NCBI GenBank assembly: GCA_002305415.1
Contig: DBQX01000090.1
Span: 1-10,614 of the forward strand
DNA: 10,614 bases
Reading direction: 5' to 3'
Origin: Actinomycetales bacterium UBA1383
Lineage (GTDB): Bacteria; Actinomycetota; Actinomycetes; Actinomycetales; Actinomycetaceae
Position numbers and translations under genes: made by a program. The notes below the pieces were generated by a model. The model was not told where the DNA came from, did not search any database, and worked only from the letters and a program-made list of their open reading frames with translations. Position 1 is the stretch's first letter. Each line of letters opens with the position of its first letter. Of this stretch, positions 1 through 6,485 are shown in pieces.

Positions 1-131
1 CCCGGGTCCGACAGCTCTCCCACCAGCCCACACGGGTCACCCCCGACGTGGGTGCCGAACGGGGGCACCGCCCCGGCCCACGCCTCGTCCACCGCGGCCA
101 ACGCCGCGTGGAGCCCGTCCACTGGTGTCAT
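1..131 (-). CDS. 5' end of a leftward gene, unidentified (possibly DUF222/HNH type)
   Basis: Partial gene that continues past the left edge; only 43 complete codons are visible. It starts at an ATG (complement of 129-131) preceded on the minus strand by GGGAGG about 9 nt upstream, a good ribosome-binding site. The peptide begins MTPVDGLHAALAAVDEAWAG, an alanine-rich helix, followed by a Pro/Gly stretch with one Cys. No catalytic motif lies in the visible part. N-termini with an amphipathic LxxALxAVDEA helix are common in the multicopy actinobacterial DUF222/HNH endonuclease family, so that is my best guess, but it rests on resemblance from memory. The good RBS and clean open frame make a real gene likely; the family is uncertain. 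Confidence 0.5.
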   Translation of the reverse strand, partial: MTPVDGLHAALAAVDEAWAGAVPPFGTHVGGDPCGLVGELSDP

Positions 132-217
132 GACACCAACCCTCCCGCTGCCCACTGACACAATCCCGCCCCCTCCCGACACCCCACAGTGTGACCCTGC
201 ACACACTCTGGTACGGA

Positions 218-340
218 GAGGCGACGACACCCGGCGACGCCCGATGGCACACGGCGCCGGTACGCGACGCAGCGACGCCCGGCGGCGAGGCGACGACGGC
301 GAGGCGACGCGGCGAGGCCCGGCGGTGAGGCGACGACACC
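218..340. repeat. Degenerate GAGGCGACG / GGCGACGCCC repeat patch
   Basis: The unit GAGGCGACG occurs four times, starting at 218, 287, 301 and 327. The 13-mer GAGGCGACGACAC is identical at 218-230 and 327-339. Related CGACGCCCGG copies lie between them. The patch is almost pure G, C and A in GGCGA steps, unlike the flanking genes, and has no credible reading frame. It could be slippage-derived low-complexity DNA or a cluster of binding sites. Confidence 0.5.
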
Positions 341-401
341 GACGAGAAGGGCGCCAACAATCCCCAGAGCCGCACGGCAGGCGGCGTGCCCCGCCCGCGA
401 C

Positions 402-407
402 TAGGGT
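402..407 (+). promoter_or_regulatory. Possible -10 element (TAGGGT) for the PIN-VOC pair
   Basis: TAGGGT fits the actinobacterial -10 consensus TANNNT and lies 26 nt ahead of the PIN ATG. That would give a short leader containing the GAGGTGG ribosome-binding site (423-429). No good -35 is visible, which is common for actinobacterial promoters. It is a single short match in GC-rich DNA, so confidence is low. Confidence 0.3.
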
Positions 408-433
408 CTGGTCACACGACTGAGAGGTGGAGA

Positions 434-829
434 ATGCCGAGATTCGTCATCGACGCTGGAGTGCTGCTCCACCTTGCCGAGCGGGGACTCAAGCCGGCAC
501 CGGGCAACGAACTCCTCGCCCCGACCCTGATCCGATCCGAGGTGCTGTCGCGACTGCACGAGGCGGTCCACCGCGGTGAACTCCCGGACGATGTCGCGCG
601 CGCCCGGCTTGAGGTCATCTGGCGGCTCCGGATCCGGCTCCTCGGGGATGCGGTGCTCCGGCGCAGGGCGTGGGACCTGGCAACGCGCTTCGGCTGGGCG
701 TCCACCCACCGCGCGGAGTACGTCGCGCTCACGCAACTCCAAGGGGACGCGCTGGTGACGCTGGACGAGGAGCTGGCACGCGCCGTCGACGGCGTCGTGC
801 AACTCGCGACCATCGGGGACCTGACGTGA
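434..829 (+). CDS. PIN-domain protein (VapC-like), third acidic residue replaced
   Basis: A 131-aa protein of PIN-fold length. PIN domains are Mg2+-dependent ribonucleases, often VapC toxins that cleave tRNA or rRNA. The ATG at 434 was chosen because GAGGTGG lies just upstream and the PIN fold begins at once with FVIDAGVLL. Visible active-site positions are Asp7, Glu36 (LLAPTLIRSEVL) and Asp111 (ALVTLDEELA). At the usual third position, where relatives read (T)xDAEYVAL, this protein has THRAEYVAL (91-99), with Arg93 replacing Asp; Glu95 is close by. No antitoxin gene lies upstream, so it may be an orphan or have lost nuclease activity. Its stop overlaps the GTG of the downstream VOC gene (GTGA, 826-829), implying translational coupling. 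The family is fairly secure; a toxin role is not shown. Confidence 0.8.
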   Translation: MPRFVIDAGVLLHLAERGLKPAPGNELLAPTLIRSEVLSRLHEAVHRGELPDDVARARLEVIWRLRIRLLGDAVLRRRAWDLATRFGWASTHRAEYVALTQLQGDALVTLDEELARAVDGVVQLATIGDLT

Positions 830-1215
830 GGGGCGGCCTGCGCGTCACCTCCGTGACGATCAGCTGCCCCGACCCACGCGCCCTCGCCGCGTTCTACGCG
901 ACCCTCCTGGGAACGGAGGTGCGCGTCAGCGAGCCTTCGCGACCGGGGGAACCCGAATCAGCCGGGTGGGCGCAGCTCTCGGCCGGCGCGGTGACGCTGA
1001 ACTTCGAGCACGAGCGCGAGTGGCGCACGCCCGTGTGGCCTGCCCGCCACGGCGAGCAGACGGCGACGGCGCACCTCGACATCGCCGTCGACGACCTCGG
1101 CGCGGCCGTCGAATGGGCCGTGGCGTGCGGCGCCCGCGTCGCCGACGTGCAGCCACAGGAGGACGTGCGCGTGATGATCGACCCCGCGGGCCACCCGTTC
1201 TGCCTGTTCACCTGA
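826..1215 (+). CDS. VOC superfamily (glyoxalase/bleomycin-resistance-like) protein
   Basis: A 129-aa single-domain protein. The start is the GTG at 826, which overlaps the PIN stop as GTGA and has GGGGAC about 8 nt upstream; a longer in-frame reading inside the PIN gene is low-complexity and was discarded. The N-terminal module reads VTSVTISCPDPRALAAFYATLLG, the usual first beta strand and helix of a VOC module. The second module runs from HLDIAVDDLGAAVEWAVACG (about 83-102) to a C-terminal DPAGHPFCLF, the glyoxalase-like signature. His83 and His123 could be metal ligands, but the first-strand ligand position is Ser13, so glyoxalase I activity should not be assumed. Substrate is unknown. Its pairing with the PIN protein suggests co-expression, not a shared pathway. 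Confidence 0.85.
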   Translation: MRGGLRVTSVTISCPDPRALAAFYATLLGTEVRVSEPSRPGEPESAGWAQLSAGAVTLNFEHEREWRTPVWPARHGEQTATAHLDIAVDDLGAAVEWAVACGARVADVQPQEDVRVMIDPAGHPFCLFT

Positions 1216-1323
1216 GGCGACCACCAAGGCGCGCACCCCGGCCCACCACAGGATCAGCCGTCCGGCGGCTCGCCCAGATCCCCGTCTCCCACAGGTGCTC
1301 GTGCTCCTGCAGGAACGCCGAGG

Positions 1324-1737
1324 TCACCGACCGCTGGAGAAGAGGGCGCGGACGTCGTCCGGCACGGTGCGGATGCGCGTGCCGGAGGTCATGTCCATCG
1401 GCGCCCAGAGGCTGCGCGCCCTGGCAAGGGTGCGGCCGTCCCGCTGGCGTGCCATCTGCGTGTAGCGCTCGAAGTAGCCGTCCACCTCCGCGCCCACCCA
1501 CGTCTGCGTGACGACGACGTCGCCCAGCCGCGCGGAGTGAAGGTAGTCGATCTCGTGGCGGCGGACCACCCAGAACATCGCAGCCTGCATCGCCCCCGAC
1601 GCCAGCGTGCCCCAGTGGGCGATGGCCGCCTCCTGCATCCACCGCAGGTAGACGGCGTTGTTCACGTGGTTCAGCTGGTCGATGTCCTCGGGCTGCACGG
1701 GAAGGTGCAGGACGAACGCGTCGGCGGGCGGCTTCAT
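1324..1737 (-). CDS. Acyl-CoA thioesterase, hotdog fold (4HBT / YbgC-FadM type)
   Basis: A 137-aa protein, the usual size for single-hotdog thioesterases, which hydrolyse acyl-CoA to fatty acid and CoA, normally as tetramers in the cytoplasm. The N-terminal signature is PEDIDQLNHVNNAVYLRWMQ (residues 16-35). Asp18/Asp20 lie where the family's catalytic Asp sits, and HVNN precedes the long central helix. A strand region (DYLHSARLGDVVVTQTWVG) and the closing VPDDVRALF are also typical. The ATG at 1737 has no clear Shine-Dalgarno sequence, but a TAGGCT box ends 7 nt before it, suggesting a leaderless transcript. The gene converges on the VOC gene across a 108-nt gap with no clear terminator. The acyl substrate cannot be told from sequence. 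Confidence 0.85.
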   Translation of the reverse strand: MKPPADAFVLHLPVQPEDIDQLNHVNNAVYLRWMQEAAIAHWGTLASGAMQAAMFWVVRRHEIDYLHSARLGDVVVTQTWVGAEVDGYFERYTQMARQRDGRTLARARSLWAPMDMTSGTRIRTVPDDVRALFSSGR

Positions 1738-1744
1738 GACCGTC

Positions 1745-1750
1745 AGCCTA
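1745..1750 (-). promoter_or_regulatory. Possible -10 (TAGGCT) giving a leaderless thioesterase mRNA
   Basis: On the minus strand TAGGCT matches TANNNT and is followed by 7 nt and then the ATG at 1737. A start site at the normal distance from a -10 would fall on or next to the A of ATG. That agrees with the missing ribosome-binding site; leaderless mRNAs are frequent in actinobacteria. No strong -35 is visible. Confidence 0.35.
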
Positions 1751-1864
1751 CGAGCGTGTCCAGTGGCTCGTGTCGAAGCTCCAGCGCACCAGAGTGTGAA
1801 GAAGGGCGACGGGGATGACCAGCGCACCCGCCGCGAGTGTCCCGAGCCCGTAGGCGAGGCATCC

Positions 1865-1942
1865 GAAAACCCCCCGATTACCCCCGCACCCCTACCGGAA
1901 CCCCCGTCCCCGGGGTGGGAGCTTCCGGGGTGACCCCCGATG
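1865..1942 (+). promoter_or_regulatory. Three phased ACCCCC boxes upstream of the DSFND-repeat/iniAC operon
   Basis: Three related boxes lie 5' of the gene starting at 2034: GAAAACCCCCCGAT (1865-1878), GGAACCCCCGTC (1897-1908) and GGTGACCCCCGATG (1929-1942). Anchored on the A before the C run, they are 31 and 33 nt apart, about three helical turns. An extra TTACCCCCG lies at 1878-1886. The inverted repeat CCGGAA/TTCCGG (1895-1900, 1923-1928) and palindrome CCCCGGGG (1908-1915) sit in the same stretch. Box 3 shares 14 of 16 bases with a site upstream of the leftward IniB-like gene. I infer operator sites, with the LuxR/ATPase regulator encoded in this window as first candidate; relatives such as MalT bind G-rich direct repeats. 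The rest of 1738-2033 shows no gene. Confidence 0.45.
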
Positions 1943-2033
1943 TGAGGTGCCCTCGCCAAGCTGGAGACTTCAATCAACACGCCGCCCGGCGTTCTTGGGA
2001 GCCGCCCCGGCTTTCTTGCGAGAAAGGAACACC

Positions 2034-2954
2034 ATGGACGACAACAACCTCAACGCTCTGGGCATCCAGAACGTTGCCGAGGACTCGTTCAACGACAACT
2101 CCGACAACTCCACCACCGTCGAGACCGAGATCGACACCGAGATCGACACGGACGTCGAGAACGAGGACTCGTTCAACGACAACTCGGTGGAGAACGAGGC
2201 GGAGGACTCCTTCAACACGGACAACTCGGTGGAGAACGAGGCTGAGGACTCCTTCAACGACAACTCCACCGACATCGACGTCGAGCTCGAGGACTCGTTC
2301 AACGACAACTCCGACCACTCGGTCCGGAACCAGGACTCGTTCAACATCACGAGCTCGTTCAACACGCAGACCCTCAACGACCACTCCACCACGATCGGCG
2401 TGCGCCAGTACAACGCCGGCTTCGGTGACCTCAACCTCGGCGGCCTGTTCGGTGCCGCGGCGCACGGGGGACCGCATGGTGGCAAGGGTGGCGGCGGAGA
2501 CGTCGAGATCGACAACCGCTCGCTGCAGCTCGACCAGTCCGTGAACCAGGCCGTCTCTGCCGGGAACGGCGGCGGCATCAACCAGATCTTCGCCCAGAAC
2601 GCAACGGTGGCGTTCGGAGACGACTCGATCGCCGCCGGCGACGACGTGGACATCGACAACTCGGAGATGGACATCGAGCTCGGCGACATCTCGATCGGCA
2701 ACACCGACATCGACACCCGCATCAACGACTCCTTCAACGACTTCTCGCAGGAGTACGAGATGGACGTGGAGCTGGAGTACGAGGACTCGTTCAACGACAA
2801 CTCCACCCACACCGACCTCGACGTGGACATCGAGGACTCGTTCACCAGCGAGATCGACGCGACGTACGAGAACAGCTTCGAGTGGGAGAACAGCGGGAAC
2901 CTGTTCAGCCCCGGCAGCGCCGCCACCGGTGGCGAGAACGAGATCGAGTTCTGA
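2034..2954 (+). CDS. Acidic DSFND-repeat protein with IniB-like core, first gene of the iniAC operon
   Basis: 306 aa, strongly acidic, with one Lys, one Trp and no Cys; no signal peptide or membrane segment. ATG 2034 follows AGAAAGGA at ideal spacing; the longer upstream reading has no RBS. Layout: an N-terminal repeat arm (1-125) with DSFN(D/T)(D)NS at 17, 45, 58, 72, 87 and 101 separated by T/V-E-I/V-D linkers; a Gly/His-rich hinge (about 128-155); a core (about 158-230) with IDNRS, DQSVNQ, VAFGD, AAGD, DNSEMDI and IGNT; and a C-terminal arm with DSFND at 232 and 251, DSFT at 268 and NSF at 280. Core and repeats recur in the leftward protein at 6925-7662. It lies 73 nt ahead of the IniA-like gene, the place of iniB in mycobacteria, but lacks the IniB N-terminal domain. 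A cytoplasmic scaffold or polymer is inference. Its codons are strongly biased (AAC, GAC, GAG), suggesting high expression. Confidence 0.85.
   Translation: MDDNNLNALGIQNVAEDSFNDNSDNSTTVETEIDTEIDTDVENEDSFNDNSVENEAEDSFNTDNSVENEAEDSFNDNSTDIDVELEDSFNDNSDHSVRNQDSFNITSSFNTQTLNDHSTTIGVRQYNAGFGDLNLGGLFGAAAHGGPHGGKGGGGDVEIDNRSLQLDQSVNQAVSAGNGGGINQIFAQNATVAFGDDSIAAGDDVDIDNSEMDIELGDISIGNTDIDTRINDSFNDFSQEYEMDVELEYEDSFNDNSTHTDLDVDIEDSFTSEIDATYENSFEWENSGNLFSPGSAATGGENEIEF
2179..2258 (+). repeat. 42-bp tandem repeat inside the DSFND gene
   Basis: Two copies (2179-2216 and 2221-2258) match over 38 nt with one silent difference (GCG/GCT), at a period of 42 nt or 14 residues (core NSVENEAEDSFN). The reading frame is kept. 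In addition, a 23-nt string beginning GAGGACTCGTTCAACGACAA is identical at 2079, 2163, 2289 and 2781. Such near-identity at silent sites suggests recent duplication or gene conversion between units. Confidence 0.8.
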
Positions 2955-2974
2955 TCCCATACCCTGACACCTCA

Positions 2975-3002
2975 GCCCGGTTGCCCGTGATGGCAGCCGG
3001 GC
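2975..3002 (+). other. Strong hairpin between the DSFND gene and iniA
   Basis: GCCCGGTTGCC (2975-2985) pairs with GGCAGCCGGGC (2992-3002) around a 6-nt loop, giving an 11-bp RNA stem with one G-U wobble. It lies 20 nt after the DSFND stop and 25 nt before the IniA ATG. No U-run follows, so full intrinsic termination is not assured. Likely roles are partial attenuation or protection of the upstream mRNA, so that the repeat protein is made in excess over the GTPases. The RBS (AAGGAG, 3015-3020) is outside the stem. Confidence 0.6.
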
Positions 3003-3027
3003 CGTGGTGCTGTGAAGGAGAGAGTGC

Positions 3028-4866
3028 ATGAGCGAGCTGACGGCGTCCCCCGGGACAACCGAGCTGATCCGGCTCGTCGATACAGTGGGTCGCCTCGCCT
3101 CCACGGTCGGCCGCACCGATCTCGTGCAGCGCCTCGAGGGGACGCTCGCCCGGCTCCAGGACCCGAACGTGCGCGTGATCGTCGTCGGGGAGTTCAAGCA
3201 GGGCAAGAGCAAACTGATCAACGCCCTCGTCAACGCTCCCGCGTGCCCAATCGACGACGACGTCGCCACCAGCGTCCCCACGGCCGTCGGCTACGGGGAA
3301 CAGCCGGGGGCGTGGGTGTTCGTCCGCGCCGACGACGCGGGGGGTGTGGCGCGTCAGCCGATCCCGCTCGACGACCTCGCCCAGTACGTCTCCGAGCTGG
3401 GCAATCCCGGCAACGAGCGCAGACTCCTCGGGGCGGAGGTGCTGCTGCCTCGGGAGATCCTGAAGGGCGGGCTGCGGCTGGTGGACTCTCCGGGAGTCGG
3501 CGGCCTCGACTCGAGCAGCGCCCTTGCCACGCTCTCCGCCTTGTCCTCCGCGCACGCCGTGCTGCTCGTGTCCGACGCGTCCCAGGAGTACACCGAGCCT
3601 GAGATGCAGCTGCTCACGCACGCCATGAGGATCTCCCCGAACGTCGCGGCCGTCCTCGCGAAGACCGATCTCTACCCTGAGTGGCGCGCGATCGAACGCA
3701 TCGACCGCCGCCACCTCCAGGGGATCGGCGAGATGCCACTCTTCGCCGTGTCCAGCGACCTCCGCCTCCTCGCGGCCGCACAGCAGGACCGCGACCTCAA
3801 CGCCGAGTCCGGTTTCCCCGCGCTGGTGGCGCACCTTCGCACCGACGTCCTGGGGCGGGCGGAACTCATCAACGCCCGCAGCGCCGTCCACGACCTCCGC
3901 TTCGTGGTGGAGCAACTCACGCTCTCGGTGCGCTCCGAGCTGGGCGCCCTCCTCCATCCCGAGGACACCCCCCGGCTGATCGCCGAACTCGAGGTGGCGA
4001 AGGCACGCGCCGAGGAGTTCCGGAGCCGTTCCTCCCGCTGGCAGGTCGTGCTCGCCGACGGCGTCGCGGACCTCATCTCGGACATGGAGCACGACCTGCG
4101 CGACCGGCTGCGGCGGGTGCAACGGGAAGCGGAGCAGGCCATTGACGAGGGCGACCCCGGCCCCATCTGGGACCAGATCACCGAGTGGATCGACCAGCGG
4201 GTCGCGGCCGCCGTGTCCGAGACCTTCGTCTGGACCGAGGAGCGCTCGCGCTGGCTCACCGGAGAGGTGGCCGACGTCTTCCGGGATGGGGAGATCGGGC
4301 TGCCCACGATCGCGGTGGGGGGCACCGACGGCGTACTCGATCCGGTGGAAGGTCTCCCCGGCCTGGAACCGGGCAGGCTCACTGCGGGCGAGAAGATCTA
4401 CATCGGGGTGCGTGGCTCGTACGGCGGCGTGCTGATGGCGGGCCTCGCCACCGGGCTGATCGGGATGTCGCTGATCAACCCGATCTCGCTACTCGCCGGC
4501 GTCCTCGTCGGCCGGCGGGCCTACCGCGAGGACATGGGCAACCGCCTCACGCGTCGCCGGTTCGAGGCGAAGGGCATCGTCCGCCGCCACATCGACGAGG
4601 TCACCTTCCAGGTCGCGAAGGAGCTCAAGGACCGCTTGCGTATCGTGCAGCGCACCTCCCGCGACCACTTCGGGGGCATCGCCGACGAACTGCACCGCTC
4701 GCTGACGGACTCGGTGCTGGCCGCGCGGAGGGCGGCAGGCTCCTTCACCGACCAGCGTGACAAGCGGGTGGCACAGCTCCAGGCGCAGCTGCGCCAACTC
4801 GAGAAGTTGCGGGCGGACCTCCCGGCGCTGCCGCCGGCGCCGGTCAGGGAGGTCGTGGGCCGGTGA
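3028..4866 (+). CDS. iniA: IniA-like bacterial dynamin GTPase
   Basis: 612 aa, close to mycobacterial IniA, a dynamin-like GTPase that remodels (fissions) membranes and is induced by cell-wall inhibitors such as isoniazid. ATG 3028 follows AAGGAGA. The GTPase domain covers about residues 45-280: P-loop GEFKQGKS (54-61), G2 Thr in the TSVPT stretch (81-85), G3 DSPG (153-156) and G4 AKTD (211-214), where the usual N/T is Ala. The helical part (about 285-460, 500-600) contains heptad-like stretches such as RVAQLQAQLRQLEKLR. A hydrophobic Gly-rich segment (about 463-495, GLATGLIGMSLINPISLLAG) corresponds in position to a membrane-inserting loop. The last codons overlap the next gene's GTG (GTGA, 4863-4866), so the two GTPases are probably made together; bacterial dynamins often work as adjacent pairs. 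Confidence 0.9.
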   Translation: MSELTASPGTTELIRLVDTVGRLASTVGRTDLVQRLEGTLARLQDPNVRVIVVGEFKQGKSKLINALVNAPACPIDDDVATSVPTAVGYGEQPGAWVFVRADDAGGVARQPIPLDDLAQYVSELGNPGNERRLLGAEVLLPREILKGGLRLVDSPGVGGLDSSSALATLSALSSAHAVLLVSDASQEYTEPEMQLLTHAMRISPNVAAVLAKTDLYPEWRAIERIDRRHLQGIGEMPLFAVSSDLRLLAAAQQDRDLNAESGFPALVAHLRTDVLGRAELINARSAVHDLRFVVEQLTLSVRSELGALLHPEDTPRLIAELEVAKARAEEFRSRSSRWQVVLADGVADLISDMEHDLRDRLRRVQREAEQAIDEGDPGPIWDQITEWIDQRVAAAVSETFVWTEERSRWLTGEVADVFRDGEIGLPTIAVGGTDGVLDPVEGLPGLEPGRLTAGEKIYIGVRGSYGGVLMAGLATGLIGMSLINPISLLAGVLVGRRAYREDMGNRLTRRRFEAKGIVRRHIDEVTFQVAKELKDRLRIVQRTSRDHFGGIADELHRSLTDSVLAARRAAGSFTDQRDKRVAQLQAQLRQLEKLRADLPALPPAPVREVVGR

Positions 4867-6485
4867 CGCCACTCGACGACGCCGTCGTCCTCGTCCGGGC
4901 GGTACGCGGCCTCTACGACGGCGACGCCGCGGCGCTCGGCGTCCTGGACGAACTCGACCGCCGGCTGCACGAACCCCTACGCGTCGCCATCGCCGGGATC
5001 GTGAAGGCCGGCAAGTCGACGCTGCTCAACGCGCTGCTCGGCGAACGGATCGCACCCACGGATGCGGGGGAGTGCACCCGGGTGGTGACGTGGTACCGCT
5101 ACGCCGACACCCCGTCGATCACACTGCACCCCAGGGAGGGACAGCCCCGGCGGTTGCCGGTCCGGCGCGTCCACGGCCAACTGGCCCTGGACCTCGCCGG
5201 CCTGCCTCCCGAGGACATCGACCGCATCGACATCGGCTGGCCGTCGCGGGTCCTGAGGTCGGTCATCCTCATCGACACGCCGGGGATCGCGTCGCTGTCG
5301 CGTGACGTCTCTGCCCGCTCCGCCGCCTTCCTCGCGCCCGACGACGCTCCCTCATCCGCGGACGCGATCGTCTACCTGCTCCGGCACCTGCACCCGTCAG
5401 ACGTACGGTTCCTCGAGGCGTTCCGCGACACCGCGGCGGGCGCCTCACGGACGGTGAACGCCGTGGCCGTCCTCTCCCGCGCCGACGAGATCGGCTCGGG
5501 GCGCATCGACTCGCTGCTGTCCGCCGGCAAGGTGGCCCTCCGGTACGAGCGCGATGGCGGCCTGGCCTCCCTCGCCCTGGGGGTCATTCCCGTCGCCGGA
5601 CTGCTGGCAGAGGGCGCACGCACCCTGCGTGAGGCGGAGTTCGCTGCCTTCCGCGAACTCGCCGCCCTCGACCGAGCCGACCGCGAGGGTCTCCTGACCT
5701 CGGCCGACCGGTTCGTGCGCCCGTCCGACGTCGTCACACTGGGCGAGCAGGAGCGCCGGGATCTGCTCGCGCGGTTTGGGATCTACGGGGTGCGCCTGGC
5801 CACCTCGCTGGTCAGGGCTGGCGCGACCGACTCGTCGGAACTCGCCGACCGGCTGGTGCAGCACAGCGGGCTCCAGGACCTCAGCGGTTTCATCCAGCGA
5901 CAGTTCGAGTCACGGGCGACCACCCTGAAGGTCCGCGGCGTGCTCGACACTCTCGAGCGCCTCCTCCGTGGCACACCGCGCGACGGTTCGACCCCGATCC
6001 TGGCGGGGATCGAGCGCATCCAGGCCACCGCGCACAGCCTGCGGGAGCTCTCGGTGCTCTCGCAGGCCCGGGTGACGGGACTGCCGCTCCCCGCGGCCGA
6101 GGCGGCCGACGCCGTGCGGATCATCGGCGGGGACGGCACGGCCCCGGCCGCGCGCCTCGCTCTATCCGTGGGTGCCGACGACGCCGAGGTGCGCGCACGA
6201 GTGGCACTCGAACTGGATCGCTGGCGCGCCACGAGCCAGTCGCCGCTGACCGAGCGCGCCGCCCGCGAGGTGTGCCGGGTCGTGATCCGCAGCCTCGAGG
6301 AGGTCGCGTCAGAGGTCGGGGGCGCTGGAGGCGACGGTCCCGCGGCGGACGTCGTGCTGGCGGGCGGTCCAGGCGATGGCGGCGGGGAAGGTGCTCATCA
6401 CCAGGGCGAGCAGCACCAGTCCGGTCTGGGCGGTGAGGACCTGACGCAGCAGCACGCCAGCGTCCCCGCCACCCACCAGCTCTAG
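4863..6485 (+). CDS. iniC: IniC-like dynamin-family GTPase with an extended C-terminal tail
   Basis: 540 aa from a GTG at 4863 that overlaps the iniA stop; AGGGAGG (4846-4852) is the likely RBS. P-loop GIVKAGKS (45-52), G2 Thr72 within ECTRVVT, G3 DTPG (138-141) and G4 SRAD (205-208, Arg for Lys). The stretches RIAPTD, LSRADEIGSGRID, LIQHSGL-like (RLVQHSGL) and AVRIIGGDGTAPAARLAL fit mycobacterial IniC as I remember it. No clear membrane helix, unlike IniA, so it may act as the partner subunit. Mycobacterial IniC is about 490 aa and ends near the residue-485 equivalent (SLEEVASEV). The remaining ~55 residues are Gly/Gln/His-rich with no resemblance to the family, and lie antisense to the membrane-protein gene, so the native stop appears lost or displaced. 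Confidence 0.88.
   Translation: MTPLDDAVVLVRAVRGLYDGDAAALGVLDELDRRLHEPLRVAIAGIVKAGKSTLLNALLGERIAPTDAGECTRVVTWYRYADTPSITLHPREGQPRRLPVRRVHGQLALDLAGLPPEDIDRIDIGWPSRVLRSVILIDTPGIASLSRDVSARSAAFLAPDDAPSSADAIVYLLRHLHPSDVRFLEAFRDTAAGASRTVNAVAVLSRADEIGSGRIDSLLSAGKVALRYERDGGLASLALGVIPVAGLLAEGARTLREAEFAAFRELAALDRADREGLLTSADRFVRPSDVVTLGEQERRDLLARFGIYGVRLATSLVRAGATDSSELADRLVQHSGLQDLSGFIQRQFESRATTLKVRGVLDTLERLLRGTPRDGSTPILAGIERIQATAHSLRELSVLSQARVTGLPLPAAEAADAVRIIGGDGTAPAARLALSVGADDAEVRARVALELDRWRATSQSPLTERAAREVCRVVIRSLEEVASEVGGAGGDGPAADVVLAGGPGDGGGEGAHHQGEQHQSGLGGEDLTQQHASVPATHQL

Larger units (their letters stand above)
132..433. other. 302-nt intergenic region between divergent genes
   Basis: No convincing gene lies here; the open frames crossing it are low-complexity Arg/Pro-rich readings. 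It should carry the promoter of the leftward gene on its left and of the PIN gene on its right. Visible structure includes a 6-bp inverted repeat AGTGTG/CACACT with an 8-nt spacer (188-207), which could be an operator, a GAGGCGACG-rich repeat patch (218-340), and a possible -10 element at 402-407. I see no antitoxin-sized gene ahead of the PIN gene. Confidence 0.5.

Noticed and set aside
52..423. 123-codon frame (plus) and 112-codon frame (minus, 37-375) across the left intergenic region
   Set aside because: Low-complexity Arg/Pro/Ala readings of the GGCGACG patch, with no RBS or family signal; also considered as an antitoxin and dismissed.
1255..1314. Terminator between the VOC and thioesterase genes
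   Set aside because: Only a 5-bp stem (AGCCG/CGGCT, 1255-1269) and a palindrome TCCTGCAGGA (1305-1314) are visible, too weak to call.
1208..1642. 144-codon minus-strand frame overlapping the thioesterase in another frame
   Set aside because: Its C-terminal part (around 1216-1330) looks faintly protein-like, but most of it shadows the thioesterase and there is no RBS. The thioesterase already ends at its usual length.
1947..2033. Extension of the DSFND protein upstream to an ATG at 1947
   Set aside because: No RBS, basic and non-repetitive peptide, and the ATG at 2034 has an excellent RBS.
2079..2311. CRISPR-like array
   Set aside because: Repeats are coding, in frame, and spaced by related sequence, with no unique spacers or cas genes.
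1974..3281. 435-codon minus-strand frame covering the DSFND gene
   Set aside because: Val/Leu/Arg-rich mirror of the repeats. The plus strand has a strong RBS, coherent repeats and a core shared with a second gene.
2905..4122. 405-codon minus-strand frame opposite iniA
   Set aside because: No recognisable domain, and iniA on the other strand has all GTPase motifs.
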